64,000 nucleotides of DNA from Lamellibrachia satsuma (GCA_033239005.1 BSQZ01000005.1:541001-605000), one strand, 5' to 3'. Shown: positions 25,700-37,785, counted from the stretch's first letter. The notes: generated by a model not told the origin, from the letters alone. A program made the numbers and translations.

Positions 25700-26140
25700 G
25701 TTGTCGTCTCTTTCTTTCTTTCTCCCTCTCCATCACTCTCTCCCTCTCCTCCACCACTCTCTCCCTCTCCACCACTCTCTCCCTCTCCATCACTCTCTCC
25801 CTCTTCCTCGTCCTCTTCCTCTTTCTCCCCCTCTCTCCCCCTCCATATCCTTCTCTCTCTTCTTTATCTCTCCCTCTCTCTCCCGTCCTCATTGTCTCTC
25901 CACATAGCTCCTCTCCTCTCTCTCCCCTTCTCCCCCTCTTCCCCTTCCCTATATCCCCTCTCCATCTCTCCCCTTTTCCACTCTCCCTTCTTCTCCTCTC
26001 CCCCTCTCGCCCTCTCCTCCTCTCCATCTCCCCCATCAGCCTCGCTAACTCTCCCCTCTCCCATCTCCCCTCTCCCCTCTCCCCTCTCCCCTGTCCCCTC
26101 TCCCCTCTCCGCCTCTCTTCCTCTCCCCCTCTCCTTCTCG
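25700..26140. repeat. (CT)n-rich pyrimidine tract
   Basis: Pyrimidine-rich ctctccctctcc blocks, the palindrome partner of 19068-19640. Overlapping serine/proline/leucine ORFs are artefacts. Confidence 0.92.
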
Positions 26141-26728
26141 CAAAAATGGTAAGAATAAATGAAGCCCAGGCTAAACTATGTTACTCTGAACAGTATAGTT
26201 TCACCAAGGGCCAATTTGGTTAAGATAAAGAGCTCATCAACTTATTTAATTGTTATTCAATGTAATTACTAATTGTTTTCAACATGACTTTCTCTGGCTA
26301 ATAAACATTGGCATTTAAATCAAAATCCATCATATTATCTGTCAGTGTAATTTCTTTTGTTGTGTCATCACGTGGCAGACAGCGATAATATTATTCAATT
26401 ACACATAAAACGACACAATAAAATACAAGTCTTACGAGCAAATAAGAATCCCCTTGAAACGCGCCCCTGGATCTTGTCTATATTATCTGAGGTAATATTA
26501 AGTCTTAACAGTGATCTGCTTTTGAGTGACTTAGAATAGCAATAATGACATTTTAAATATAATGATCCATCACCTGCTAGGCGAATAGTATTACTCTAAA
26601 AATGTATAATCTGGCTGGCACCAAGTAGACAAAACAATCTCCAAAGGATAGTCTTAATAAGTATAATGGAGCCAAGTGCAATTCTTATATCATCATTCAA
26701 ACTCAAATACTAGCTTTGCTGAAGAAAG

Positions 26729-26782
26729 GCGCACGCGCACGCGCACGCGCACGCGCACGCGCACGCGCACGCGCACGCGCAC
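26729..26782. repeat. (GCGCAC)n microsatellite
   Basis: About nine perfect hexamer repeats of gcgcac at the outer edge of the palindrome. Confidence 0.95.
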
Positions 26783-26799
26783 ACCGTTAGTAGTATATA

Positions 26800-27587
26800 C
26801 GTAATATTAATGTTTCGCCCCGAATGTAATGTTTACTTTGCATGCTGACCGGTGAGGTCGACATTCATGAAGAGATAATGGTCAAATTACAATAACAAAA
26901 TGTATAGGATATTGTTGCATGGCATAGCATAATTTTACAATAAAAACGATTAAACTGTATTCCTTTAAAAATAATGGTATATGTTCGAAACCACATCAAT
27001 TTAGCTCCTGCAAAGCACCCGGCCAATGGAGCATCAATTCCGCTAGAAACAGGCGTCGCTGGAGATATTGTCAATAAATAACACCGCTTCAGTTGGAAGA
27101 CACAGGCAGATCCCCGATGTTTACGTGTCAAGATCGTGTCCATTACATCGTGTGGTCTGATGATCAACCATCTAATCTTGTGGGAAACATGACAACACAT
27201 GTAAGAGTGGCCGGAACATTATCGCTGTTATGTATAGCGCTGATACGCCGAGTCCGATCCATTATCTGCGGGATCGTATTCTATCACAACGACTGCGACA
27301 TTATCTGCGGTTATCCTGGAGCGACTCCCAGAGCGTGGAGAGTACTCGTTGGATTAATGCGTCATAGACCGCTGACGCTTACGCAACCTGAGTGAACACA
27401 GTCCGATTGTTTAATGGCTGGCTGTCCGTACGTAAGCTGGGCGGGGGTGTCCCTGTGGGCGGGGGTGTCACTGTGGGCGTGGGTGTCCCTGTGGGAAACA
27501 GCTGGGGAGAGGCTCGACTACAACATTACGTTGTACCCGCTCGGTCTGGCCAGATGACGGCCATAATAAACAGAGCTGGTGATTATG
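26800..27587. other. Unassigned sequence with GATA-motif cluster
   Basis: No supported gene. Between 27220 and 27320 there are four TTATC/GATAA cores (attatcgct, attatctgcggg, attatctgcgg, ttatcctgg), which could mark a regulatory element. Three copies of a gtgggcgggggtgtc-type repeat lie at 27440-27495. Confidence 0.35.
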
Positions 27588-27705
<118 letters not shown>

Positions 27706-28007
27706 TGGTGTTAAGTTTTTATGGGGGAGTTTTTCGGTATCCGTGCATGCATATGGGGTAAGATTGGAGGTTTTGTGAGAAAACAATTGTGTTAAAATTT
27801 CACAGCACTCCTTAGAGAGGAAGTGACCGCTCACACAACACATAATATAGTATTAGACATACAAATATTATAAAAAAAATTAACCCCACAATATCAATAT
27901 CTATATATAATGTAATATTTCGACAATGTCTAGTCTAGATCAGACGCAACTAATTAACTTTTTAGAACAATTAAATCAGCTTTTTTGGAGCTGACATTGT
28001 GACTGTG

Positions 28008-28286
28008 CCTGTAGAATGGTGATTGCCTGTCGAATGGTGACTACCTGTCGAATGGTGATTGCCTGTTCAATGGTGATTGCCTGTCGAATGGTGGGTGCCT
28101 GTCGAAGGGTGATTGCCTGTCGAATGGTGGCTGCCTGTCGAATGGTGGCTGCCTGTCGAATGGTGGCTGCCTGTCGAATGGTGGCTGCCTATCGAATGGT
28201 GGCGGTCTGTCGAATGGTGGCTGCCTGTCGCGTGGTGGCTGCCTGTCGAATGGTGGCTGCCTGTCGAATGGTGGCTGCTTGGTTGC
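28008..28286. repeat. 18-bp minisatellite, ~15 copies
   Basis: Units of gcctgtcgaatggtggct with variants in the first six copies (gattgcctg, gactacctg). Frames stay open because the unit is six codons. Confidence 0.93.
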
Positions 28287-28299
28287 GTCGTGTCTTGAG

Positions 28300-30540
28300 A
28301 CGCGTTTGTATAGTCTGTTCCTGACGTTAGGTGTAGCGTACCTCCCCTAGGCCACGGGGGGTCTTAGGCCCCCTGTGTCCTTAGCAAATATTACGGTAAA
28401 GGATAACGTATACAGGTCTACATCGGAAATAGTGTCAATGTAAAGACTGAAGTATTAGCAGCCGACTAATATTAACCCTTATGTAAGTAGAACGACACAT
28501 GTCGTCCCGCCTCCACCCCCGGTTCGTAAGTAGAACGACACATGACTACGACTGACTGAGACCCCCCTAGACCCGCCTCTGAGGTGGCATCACTATGTAT
28601 TACACGTAGAACTTGTTAGAGGTAGTCCAGTCAAACTGTGGCCCTACCTCAAACAAATTGCAATAGTAATTATGGTGGCATTTTTAATATCTGCTACATG
28701 GTTATGTTACCAGAAAAACAGTCCACCAAAATCCACGTTGTGGAACGTTGCCGTTTTTTTACAATAATGATATGTGATCAAAGGCCGCAGTGACGATTAG
28801 GGGGCATGCCTTTTATTCAGATTGTATATGAAGTATATCACCAACAAGGTAATACAACGTTTTATTCAATGATCTATAATGTGTTTAACTGCAATTGATA
28901 ATATGGACAGAATCGTGTTCTAAATACATTTGAAAGTAATCTCAATCGTGGTTGCCACTAAAGAAGATCATTAAAAAGACCAGGCTTGGTCAGTTTGCAT
29001 TTGCGGAAACTGATATGATCTATGCAGGAAAATGTTCAAGTTTCCATGATCTTTGTGTTAATTTCCTTACAAATGTCGATTGATATATGGGCTATTCTAA
29101 AAATAGTGAGAAATAATTTTATGTATACACAAAAAACTGTGCATTAAAAAAATACTAATTAGCATGCTTATCTTGGCCAGGACCATTTCATTAGGTATTT
29201 TGTTTTATGGCTTCCAACATTAAACTTATTAATTGCTATCTAAGATACAACATGACGTTTTCGGCTGTATCTCATGTTATAAACATGTAAATATGACTGC
29301 GTTGTAGCTTCTCGTGTCCGTCTTGATGAGACCTTTCAGGGGAAGTACATTTTTGTATTTTTGTCTTGAAAACCGTCAATTGTGTTCCTTATCTGCAAAT
29401 GTTTACGTCAAAACTTATTTTAAACAGCTAAATCAAACACATAACAGGATCATCGCATTATATCTTATTCAAACGGCATACGCCTTAATATAAAATTATT
29501 AAATTTTATAGTGTTCATTTAAAATCATGGTATGATTTTGATACAGTCCGAATGCAACTTAAAGAAGGTGTGTAAGAAATATTTTAAATATTAGTGAGAT
29601 ATATTTTTTAGCTATTCAGCAAATATCCCAATGTAAGCTGTGGAGATTGTCCAGATATATACGATTCCGTTCGAATGCCTGATCAAGTGGTCGCTGGACC
29701 GCCATCGCTGCCACGCAGTGCGTTCTGCAGCTGTCGTGTCTCTGTTATCGCATAATAGCAACACACGAAAATCGAATTGCTCAAAAAATTACCCTTACTA
29801 AGTTCTATGAATCATTGTTTGTCTTGACAAAGTAGTACTATTTCCCGAGTGAATCGCTGTAATAGAACCGTCCTGTAAACGAAATGTAAGTCCGATGATG
29901 TGTTATGGGCCGTTTTGACGGTAGATGAAATGCTGGGTATTAGCACTGAACAGTAAAGAGGAAGGTGTCAGTAAAATGCATAGCCCATAGCAGTTTCCCA
30001 GTGAGACATTCGCCCGGAATCGCAGCCACACAGACACCTACTGATTACTCTTGTTTATAATGCAGCAGTTACGTCACTGCTTTGTGTGAACAGACAAAGC
30101 GTGGCGGGGACGTCTATTAAGCGTGTAACAACGACTGGGCCGCCCACCGGTAACATACAACGTGAGGAAATAAAAAATTATATCATAACCATTCACCATT
30201 TTTTTCTAGTTTGTATTGTTTTTCTTATACAATTGTACTTTCATAAACCAATGCTTAGGCATCATGGGAACTGGCAATTTTTTTCACCATATACGTCTTT
30301 GTGTTGACATTAGAATGTTTTTTATATTATGTTATATTATATTCGTACGGAATCTCAAACATACATGCGGCATCCATTTGATAATTTACAAAATAAATTG
30401 TCTAAAGTCTGGTAGCGGGTATTCATGTATTGGGTCTATGTTTTGGTGTAGAAGAATGTTAGTTTCGGTAATTAGTTAATTCTGGCCCATTCAATGCAAA
30501 TGTTGGCAAACTTCATGGATGATTTTTTTTGGGAGACATG
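28300..30540. other. Long AT-rich stretch without supported gene
   Basis: Contains a small duplication near 28484-28550 (gtaagtagaacgacacatg twice) and otherwise unique AT-rich sequence. The ORFs at 30086-30307 and 30216-30479 overlap, use no good context and show no domain. 29650-29740 is locally more GC-rich but carries stops in all frames. Confidence 0.5.
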
Positions 30541-30565
30541 TAAGTTCAGAGCTCACTGTGACAGA

Positions 30566-30655
30566 ACCATGACCCAGTACGCGCAGACAAGGACATTGAG
30601 GAACAAAGCGATGCCAAAGGTACAAGCCACGGTCCAGGTCGATTATGCAGAAACT
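30566..30655 (+). CDS. Candidate exon with strong splice donor
   Basis: An acceptor-like tcactgtgacag precedes ATG ACC CAG TAC GCG at 30571. An open stretch then reads MTQYAQTRTLRNKAMPKV and QATVQVDYAETG. It ends GAAACTGG before gtaagtaa, an excellent donor. Third positions are G/C-rich against an AT-rich background. The opposite strand also contains a hydrophobic frame here, but that frame has a stop before it and no fitting acceptor. Product and further exons are unknown. Confidence 0.25.
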
Positions 30656-30776
30656 GGGTAAGTAAATATCAGGGCGAGTTAACTATAGCAAAAATCAAAT
30701 GGCCTTATGAGGAAGAGAGGCTTGTTTGCTAAAGGTATGAGGGATTGCCGAGTGTAACGACGCACTCCGTCCCAGC

Positions 30777-30840
30777 CACCTTCTCTTTCATCAAGGCACC
30801 TTCTCTTTCATCAAGGCACCTTCTCTTTCATCAAGGCACC
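30777..30840. repeat. 20-bp tandem repeat x3
   Basis: Three perfect copies of caccttctctttcatcaagg. Confidence 0.93.
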
Positions 30841-30964
30841 GATGAAACAACAGTGCAACCACCCACTTCATCAATGATTCTCCCCCGTCATAATCCTGCA
30901 ATCGAACAGCCTGTGCTATTGTGGCCACATCATCTGCACCGTTTGAATTAAAACATCCAGGTTA

Positions 30965-31190
30965 TGCCGGCTACGGAAGTGGGCTTTCAGGTGGAGTTGG
31001 CGATAAAGAAAAACCCTGACCGTCTAATCAAGATCGGCCAAGCGATGATATGCCCACACAACCGTGTCGACTGGAGCGTGTCTCGTGACAAGGAACATAT
31101 GATGTTTCTGTGAGGACTACTATAAGGAATGCGGTGCATTCCTTCCCACCTGTGTAGTGTGGCAGGACATATATGACGACATGCACTAGG
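30965..31190 (+). pseudogene. Coding-like fragment of unknown origin
   Basis: An open frame reads PATEVGFQVELAIKKNPDRL, then IKIGQAMICPHNRVDWSVSR and DKEHMMFL-stop. A shift of one base continues CEDYYKECGAFLPTCVVWQD and IYDDMH. The composition looks like protein coding, and a ctttcag acceptor-like site lies at its start. It could be a decayed transposon or gene piece. I do not recognise the family. Confidence 0.25.
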
Positions 31191-31251
31191 GAGACGGGAA
31201 GTGATGATGATGACTCACAGGTCGGATGTCACTCAGATGGAAGAGGTTAGG

Positions 31252-32437
31252 TACATGGAGACAGGTGTAGCGGTCGAGGAGAGGGCCATGGAGACAGGTG
31301 TAGCGGTCGAGGAGAGGGCCATGGAGACAGGTGTAGCGGTCGAGGAGAGGGCCATGGAGACAGGTGTAGCGGTCGAGGAGAGGGCCATGGAGACAGGTGT
31401 AGCGGTCGAGGAGAGGGCCATGGAGACAGGTGTAGCGGTCGAGGAGAGGGCCATGGAGACAGGTGTAGCGGTCGAGGAGAGGGCCATGGAGACAGGTGTA
31501 GCGGTCGAGGAGAGGGCCATGGAGACAGGTGTAGCGGTCGAGGAGATGGCCATGGAGACAGGTGTAGCGGTCGAGGATAGGGCCATGGAGACAGGTGTAG
31601 CGGTCGAGGAGATGGCCATGGAGACAGGTGTAGCGGTCGAGGAGATGGCCATGGAGACAGGTGTAGCGGTCGAGGATAGGGCCATGGAGACACGTGTAGC
31701 GGTCGAGGAGAGGGCCATGGAGACAGGTGTAGCGGTCGAGGAGAGGGCCATGGAGACAGGTGTAGCGGTCGAGGAGAGGGCCATGGAGACAGGTGTAGCG
31801 GTCGAGGAGAGGGCCATGGAGACAGGTGTAGCGGTCGAGGAGAGGGCCATGGAGACAGGTGTAGCGGTCGAGGAGAGGGCCATGGAGACAGGTGTAGCGG
31901 TCGAGGAGATGGCCATGGAGACAGGTGTAGCGGTCGAGGATAGGGCCATGGAGACACGTGTAGCGGTCGAGGAGAGGGCCATGGAGACAGGTGTAGCGGT
32001 CGAGGAGAGGGCCATGGAGACACGTGTAGCGGTCGAGGAGAGGGCCATGGAGACAGGTGTAGCGGTCGAGGAGAGGGCCATGGAGACACGTGTAGCGGTC
32101 GAGGAGAGGGCCATGGAGACAGGTGTAGCGGTCGAGGAGAGGGCCATGGAGACAGGTGTAGCGGTCGAGGAGAGGGCCATGGAGACACGTGTAGCGGTCG
32201 AGGAGAGGGCCATGGAGACACGTGTAGCGGTCGAGGAGAGGGCCATGGAGACAGGTGTAGCGGTCGAGGAGAGGGCCATGGAGACACGTGTAGCGGTCGA
32301 GGAGAGGGCCATGGAGACAGGTGTAGCGGTCGAGGAGAGGGCCATGGAGACAGGTGTAGCGGTCGAGGAGAGGGCCATGGAGACACGTGTAGCGGTCGAG
32401 GAGAGGGCCATGGAGACACGTGTAGCGGTCGAGGAGA
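31252..32437. repeat. 33-bp minisatellite, ~36 copies
   Basis: Units of atggagacaggtgtagcggt plus cgaggagagggcc encode METGVAVEERA on the plus strand. Variants are G/R at residue 4 (acaggtg to acacgtg), EEMA and EDRA. Because the unit is 11 codons, three frames stay open for nearly 400 codons or more. The 432-codon plus frame (31201-32499) runs on into non-repeat sequence at both ends. With no ATG-linked exon or domain I treat it as non-coding. Confidence 0.9.
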
Positions 32438-32570
32438 GTGACGAGCGCGAAAGAAGCGAAAGCTACAAAAGCAGTTACAAAGTAACAATTTCAGGTTAAT
32501 GTGCAACAAAATCAATTAACAAATGAGAGAATAAATATTATGCTTTATTCACAGTAAAACACACTAAACT

Positions 32571-32975
32571 TCATGTGCTTGCTACACAATCGTCTGGGCC
32601 GAGAACACTAAGCCCGTTGTACTCTGAGGCCGAAGTTACGAGAGTTGCGGGATGAACTCTCCAAAAAATGATGTCCGAATTCACCGGGTCGAATTCAACG
32701 TGAACCGACACCACCTGTATCCGCGCTGGCAGCTCGTTGAGAGCTCGCTTCGATCCAAGATGGACCGTAGTCGTCGCCGTTCTACGGATTGGTGGCATAA
32801 TCATAGCTTCCACTACTGGGAATAATGTGGGCGCATCATCCTCTTTCAAAGAGATTTTAGCACCCGAATAACCCTGGGATGCACCTTCTCTAATCCGGAT
32901 CACGGGCGAAACAAGTGTTCTCGAAACGAGCAAAGCCGGCTGTGCTTCGTCGGCTTGACGCTTGCTTTTTCTCAA
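32571..32975 (-). CDS. Candidate terminal exon of an unknown gene
   Basis: A 134-codon non-repetitive open frame on the minus strand, less AT-rich than its flanks. It ends TGA at 32571 with AATAAA 22 bp downstream (32549-32544), which fits a last exon. No ATG opens the frame. A tttttgag acceptor-like site lies at about 32973, so an upstream exon would be needed. Residues read SKRQADEAQPALLVSRTLVS near the start and VSVHVEFDPVNSDIIFWRVH near the end. I recognise no domain. It could belong with the promoter and donor at 36165-36272 on the same strand. Confidence 0.35.
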   Translation of the reverse strand: MRKSKRQADEAQPALLVSRTLVSPVIRIREGASQGYSGAKISLKEDDAPTLFPVVEAMIMPPIRRTATTTVHLGSKRALNELPARIQVVSVHVEFDPVNSDIIFWRVHPATLVTSASEYNGLSVLGPDDCVAST

Positions 32976-33445
32976 AAAATTGGCTCCGTGTGGAAATTAG
33001 ACCAACTACATATTACTTTATTCTTACTACTGTGTGCATTACAATAACATGCTGCACAATAAACCATTCTGACCCTCACTTCTAAACAACCGCTATCGCT
33101 GTCAACGGTACGGTGAATGAATGGAAAATCCCAGTCTCGTGGCACTTCCTTATCATCAGTGACGTCACGTTGAAGTTTGCCGTTAAATGCGGAAAAATTC
33201 CTTTTCCTAATCGAGGCAGTCCGGTAGAACAGAGTATTATTTGGAATTATTAATTAATGGAATTCTAATGAATTTTTCGGTGTTGTGGAAATGGAAATAT
33301 ACTACAAGATGTAATATAATATGATTTTAAGCAATCGTTGTTGTAATTCCCTTTAACGAGGGTGGTGCTGTAAGCTAGATATAACTTTACTTCTTGTAAA
33401 TTATGTCCCTGAACTTCTGTGTTATCAACGTATGAGTGAATATAT

Positions 33446-33508
33446 GCACACGCGCGCACACGCACACACGTACACACGCACACACGCACACGCGCGCACA
33501 CACGCACG
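33446..33508. repeat. (CACACG)n microsatellite
   Basis: Imperfect CA/CG repeat of about 60 bp. Confidence 0.92.
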
Positions 33509-33752
33509 TCGGCATTTGTACGTCAACGGTTTGCAGGACGACGTCTGCGTGTGACTGCGTCTTTTGTCAACCATTTGTCTTACAGCTAATGACCAGCTAC
33601 TAATGACCAGCTACTAATAGCATCATCGGATTCATCTATCCTGTCGTTATTATTATCCGTTCAGAGTTCATTTCGCAAAACATCGAACCATCGACAGATT
33701 TTTGCTCGTATTTCACAACCTATTTGCACCGTTTATCTTTGTTGCATTTCAG

Positions 33753-33806
33753 CAGCTGTCCTCAGCTGTCCTCAGCTGTCCTCAGCTGTCCTCAGCTGTT
33801 CTCAGC
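33753..33806. repeat. 10-bp tandem repeat x5
   Basis: Copies of agctgtcctc, the last ending agctgttctc. Confidence 0.9.
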
Positions 33807-33949
33807 ATATTGACTACTGCTAAAGACGATGAAATACGAGAACAAGATTGCTATATTGCAACCACCAGTCTGATAAATATCTTCACAATTACCGAACACA
33901 TCCAGTTACCGAACACATCCAGTATCGACTGCGTGATGGCGTGTGTTAG

Positions 33950-34415
33950 AGGAGCGCGGTGGCGCAGTGGTTAAAACATCGGACTCTCAACTGAGAGAAC
34001 CGGATTTCGAATCCTTTAGCTGTCGTTTCGAGGTTTCGGCAATTTCGCTCACCCCGCGTCGACTCAGCTCACTCAGCTCACTCAGGTCGCTCAGCTCGCT
34101 CAGCTCCCTCAGCTCGCTCAGCTCGCTCAGCTCATTCAGCTCGCTCAGCTCGCTCAGCTCGCTCAGCTCGCTCAGCTCGCTCAGCTCACTCAGCTCGCTC
34201 AGCTCGCTCAGCTCGCTCAGCTCACTCAGCTGTATAAACGAGTACCCGGCAATAGACAGTTGTGGATATGTGAACGAATGGTCTTCGCGCAGTAATTTCA
34301 GCGTGGCTAAATGCTTCCCACAGAAGTCGAATTGGAACGAACAGGTGATGAATTGTAAAGCAATTTGAACAGTCCAAAGGACTGGATACCATGCTATATA
34401 AAAACGTACCTTTTT
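33950..34415 (+). mobile_element. tRNA-derived SINE, copy A
   Basis: The head at 33950-34017 has tRNA promoter features: A-box-like tggcgcagtgg and B-box-like ggatttcgaatcc, with the hairpin ggactctcaactgagag in between. Then follow tttcgctcaccccgc, a 9-bp array, and a body with ggtcttcgcgcagt, cagaagtcga and gaacaggtga. The 3' end reads ccatgctatataaaaacgtacc. Every one of these blocks recurs in the same order in copy B at 53745-55005 (minus). The head does not fold as a normal seven-base anticodon loop, so it is not a functional tRNA. Confidence 0.75.
34066..34231. repeat. 9-bp array inside SINE copy A
   Basis: About 18 copies of ctcagctcg with a/g variants at one position, starting at the point where copy B carries its 29-bp array. 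Confidence 0.93.
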
Positions 34416-34419
34416 ATTT

Positions 34420-35150
34420 AGCAAACGATATAGCCGTGTAGAAGGCGTACTAAAAATTGCCAGACTTCCCTTAAAAGCCTACGGCATATTTTTATTCTTT
34501 CTGTGCATTAATTGTCGCCATTGCATTTGTAGATTTTATTATATATTTTTAAAACATGCTTGAACATTTTTTTAGAAGCACTGAAACGCGTATCCTGCCC
34601 TGGTGCAGAGATGCCGACGAACGTGACTACCAGTATTTATCGTTGATAGTAAGTGCGCAACATAGACATACCCAGTGGAAAAACGACGCAGGTGGAGCAG
34701 CCCGCCAAGTAAATTAGCGGCCTGACAGCGAGCATTTAGCAGCCAGCGAGACAGGAATAGCGATAAGCAAACGAAACATCAGCCGGCCCTGGACCGATTC
34801 TGAACATCTGAATCTACAGATTAATCTGAGAGAAAAACATTACTCGGAAAGTCGAGTGTATGGACTTCTAGTGCGCGAGATCGCATCAACGAGTAATGGT
34901 GAATAATATATGTGGTGTTTGTTATGATATATTCCTGATAAGAGGACAAATTCTGCACGCGCGTGCGTCGCATGCTCTTTGGAGAGTTAAGCGGCGTCTA
35001 CTCAGGGGACGGGACGCCGCGATCACGTGATTTGTGTACGTAAATAGACAATCGTATCACGTGGGTTGTGATTGTACTTAAATCTCGCGGCAGTGGCGCT
35101 AACTGCTTGCCTAGATTATTAATGTCTTATCCACCAGATACTCGTTTACA
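34420..35150. other. Unassigned sequence
   Basis: Mixed sequence. I see no gene, repeat family or RNA that I can support. Confidence 0.5.
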
Positions 35151-35152
35151 GA

Positions 35153-35452
35153 TTACACTGTGTCAGCTTTTGTGCAAAAGATGAGTTTCAATATGAGCTG
35201 AAAGATATGAATTAAATCTCCATCCTCAACTGATTTGGTGATAGGGTGACATTTGTGAGTGTTCAGCGTTTCCTTTTTCAGTTTACTTAATGTTTGACCA
35301 AACATTAAATAATTTAGTAGTTTGTTTGATGATTTCACCAAAAAACTACATACAAAAGTTACACTAACGAGCTAGCATGTTGCAGTGGATACTTAGTAAT
35401 ATTAATATTTCGCAAAATAAATTTAAAGTGAGACTATAAAAAATGGAATCGA
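35153..35452. repeat. Dispersed repeat family A, copy 1
   Basis: Collinear with 62545-62960. Shared blocks are atcctcaactgattt, ttcagcgtttcc, gaccaaac.tt.aa, ttagt.gtttgt.tgatgattt, ca.aaactaca.acaaa.gttac, cgagctagcatgttgc and ttcgcaaaat.aattt.aa.tgagact. Its mobile origin is unknown. Confidence 0.75.
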
Positions 35453-35528
35453 GGAGGAAGCTGTAAGACAACGTTCACCTCACACCCACTCGAGAATACA
35501 TCAGTAAGACGCCATACGGCAAGGTGGG

Positions 35529-35537
35529 CGCACACAC

Positions 35538-35581
<44 letters not shown>

Positions 35582-35597
35582 GCGCCACGATCGCACG

Positions 35598-35643
<46 letters not shown>

Positions 35644-35661
35644 CACACACACACACACAGT
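35529..35661. repeat. (CGCA)n followed by (CA)n microsatellite
   Basis: About 13 CGCA repeats then about 30 CA repeats, with short interruptions. Confidence 0.95.
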
Positions 35662-36164
35662 TATGCAGGCGATTTATGCAATGTTTTACAAATCTTACAA
35701 TTATCAGTGTTCAAACATTGTATAATGACTATTCACAAGAGCAGAACAAATTCACTCAGTCGAATTGTCATAATCCTATCCGATTATATACAACGATGTA
35801 TTCCCATAAAACGTGTTTCCTGTGATAGCGAACGGTTATGTTACCGTATCACTGCGACCTTTGTGCGTACAAGAATTCTTGTGCTGAATATTCACAGATA
35901 GCTACATTTGTGTGAGTGTAGGCCCACCATGTTAAAATCCGATTAGCTCAATAACGTAAGTTATAGTTTCTGAAGTACCAGTTTCATTTTTCAAATTCAG
36001 CCATATAGGTAATCAAATCGGCTACAAGTGTAACTTCAATTTAATTTTTTGCAGGTATATTTTATATTTGTTTATGTAGTTCTGGTTGTCCTTGAGTCAA
36101 TGCGCTCATAGTGGTGCGCATGCCTGTTCGCAACAGTTTCACATAAATCGAAAGCGAAACTTAC

Positions 36165-36272
36165 CGGTGCACACGGGCGAGTTGACGGAACTCTCCCACG
36201 AAACTTTCTCTCTCTCCTCTGGGGACTGTCTTCTTCCTCTGGTGATGCTTCCTTTCTGACTTCCTATATATA
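36165..36272 (-). promoter_or_regulatory. TATA promoter and first-exon candidate
   Basis: On the minus strand TATATATA (36272-36265) is followed after about 30 bp by a plausible start near 36241. A purine-rich leader then runs to a near-consensus donor CCG before GTAAGTTT at 36165/36164. The surrounding 36100-36480 is a local GC/CpG-rich island. No ATG lies between the putative start and the donor, so it would be a 5' non-coding exon. The candidate last exon at 32571-32975 is on the same strand downstream. Confidence 0.4.
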
Positions 36273-36776
36273 CGCGCTTCGTTTCACTGTGCGTGTCGCT
36301 TTTCGGTGTTCGTTTCGTCACGTTGTCGCTATCTCCGTCAGCAGCGCTGCGTGGTGAGCGAGGGGCGGGCCCTCGGCGCGCGCAAAAATTCAGCGAATCA
36401 GTAGACACGCGTGTCCGTTGATTGACAGCTCACACGCGGCGTTACCAACGTTACGTTGGCGACTGAAGGCGTCACACACAGTTGAACTTCCTGTTTCTTG
36501 TTTGACACGAATGTAGGGCGTATTAAATTGTGATATGTGAAATTAGGAAATGTATATGATGTGACATAAGTGCAATTAAGCAGGCATGTTTACTGGTTTG
36601 TTTGTAGAAGCTATTGGCTGCGAAATAATGCATTTTTGTAGACTTTAACGGGCGGAGGGATTTATGGGATTTTCTTATATGGGGCACGTGGGCGCATGAA
36701 TACATGGACATTTTTTGTAAACATTGACGGGCATCGCACGTGGGGGCGTATAAAAAGAGCTGGGGGCATGTGATTT

Positions 36777-37074
36777 TGATAACACTTGGTCAGCATGTCA
36801 ATGAGATGATGGCAGTGACACTTGGTCAGCATGTCAATGAGATGATGGCAGTGACACTTAGTCAGCATGTCAATGAGATGATGGCAGTGACACTTGGCCA
36901 GCATGTCAATGAGATGATGGCAGTGACACTTGGTCAGCATGTCAATGAGATGATGGCAGTGACACTTGGTCAGCATGTCAATGAGATGATGGCAGTGACA
37001 CTTGGTCAGCATGTCAATGAGATGATGGCAGTGACACTTGGTCAGCATGTCAATGAGATGATGGCAGTGACACT
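36777..37074. repeat. 36-bp minisatellite, ~8 copies
   Basis: Nearly identical units of acacttggtcagcatgtcaa plus tgagatgatggcagtg. Frames stay open because the unit is 12 codons. Confidence 0.95.
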
Positions 37075-37670
37075 TTTCTGAATTTTTGATGGTAAAGTTT
37101 TCTGGTAATCAGACAAAACGTTAGCATGACCACCAATGCAATTTTGCACTGTAGTCTGGCCTCTGAACAAGAAGGTTTTATTGCTATGTAATGTCCACGA
37201 TACTACCAAGTTGTGGCCTTCGAAAACATATAACTTAATTGTGGTCACAGCCGTTCCCGTGACGAAGGCATATTGGTCAAATTAATAAATATACAGTAAT
37301 AATTAATCTTATTGGTACTATATAATTTATGGTCAAATTGGAGTAAAATCGTGAAACGTCAACGTACGAATCGCGTTGCCGTTGTGATCGATCATGGATG
37401 TTTCCAGTATGAATACGTTTCGTGTTACATCTTCCGAACAAACGTGTACGTGCAGACATCAATGACAAGTTTCACGACACGTCGCTTGTAATGGCTGACA
37501 TCTCAAGAAATGTGAAATTGCGACAACATTGGTTTCAGTTGAAAAAAAGATTCAATATGAAATAATCGATAGGATTGAGACGCAGTTGTTTTTACCTATT
37601 TCGAAAAACCACATCTTGTAGCCATGATACGATTAATCTTAGTCAGTTGTTTAGTTAAAATTTTATCTGT
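37075..37670. other. Unassigned sequence
   Basis: No supported gene. Short ORFs on the minus strand (37042-37248 and 37277-37468) have no domain. Confidence 0.5.
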
Positions 37671-37785
37671 CGTATATTAGAAATACGTCACAAAATGTTG
37701 ACACCAGAATTACATGTTTATATACCAGAGAACTAATGTTAGTAACATCTTTTACGATTTGAAACAACTGGCCCACGCCAGCATG

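Noticed and set aside
30563..30655. Transmembrane-like minus-strand frame (WTVACTFGIALFLNVLVCAY)
   Set aside because: A stop codon lies directly upstream with no acceptor between, so it cannot be a normal exon; the plus-strand reading has a better donor.
36139..36408. 89-codon minus ORF in the GC-rich island
   Set aside because: It spans the TATA box and the splice donor of the promoter candidate and has no domain; a chance open frame in GC-rich DNA is more likely.
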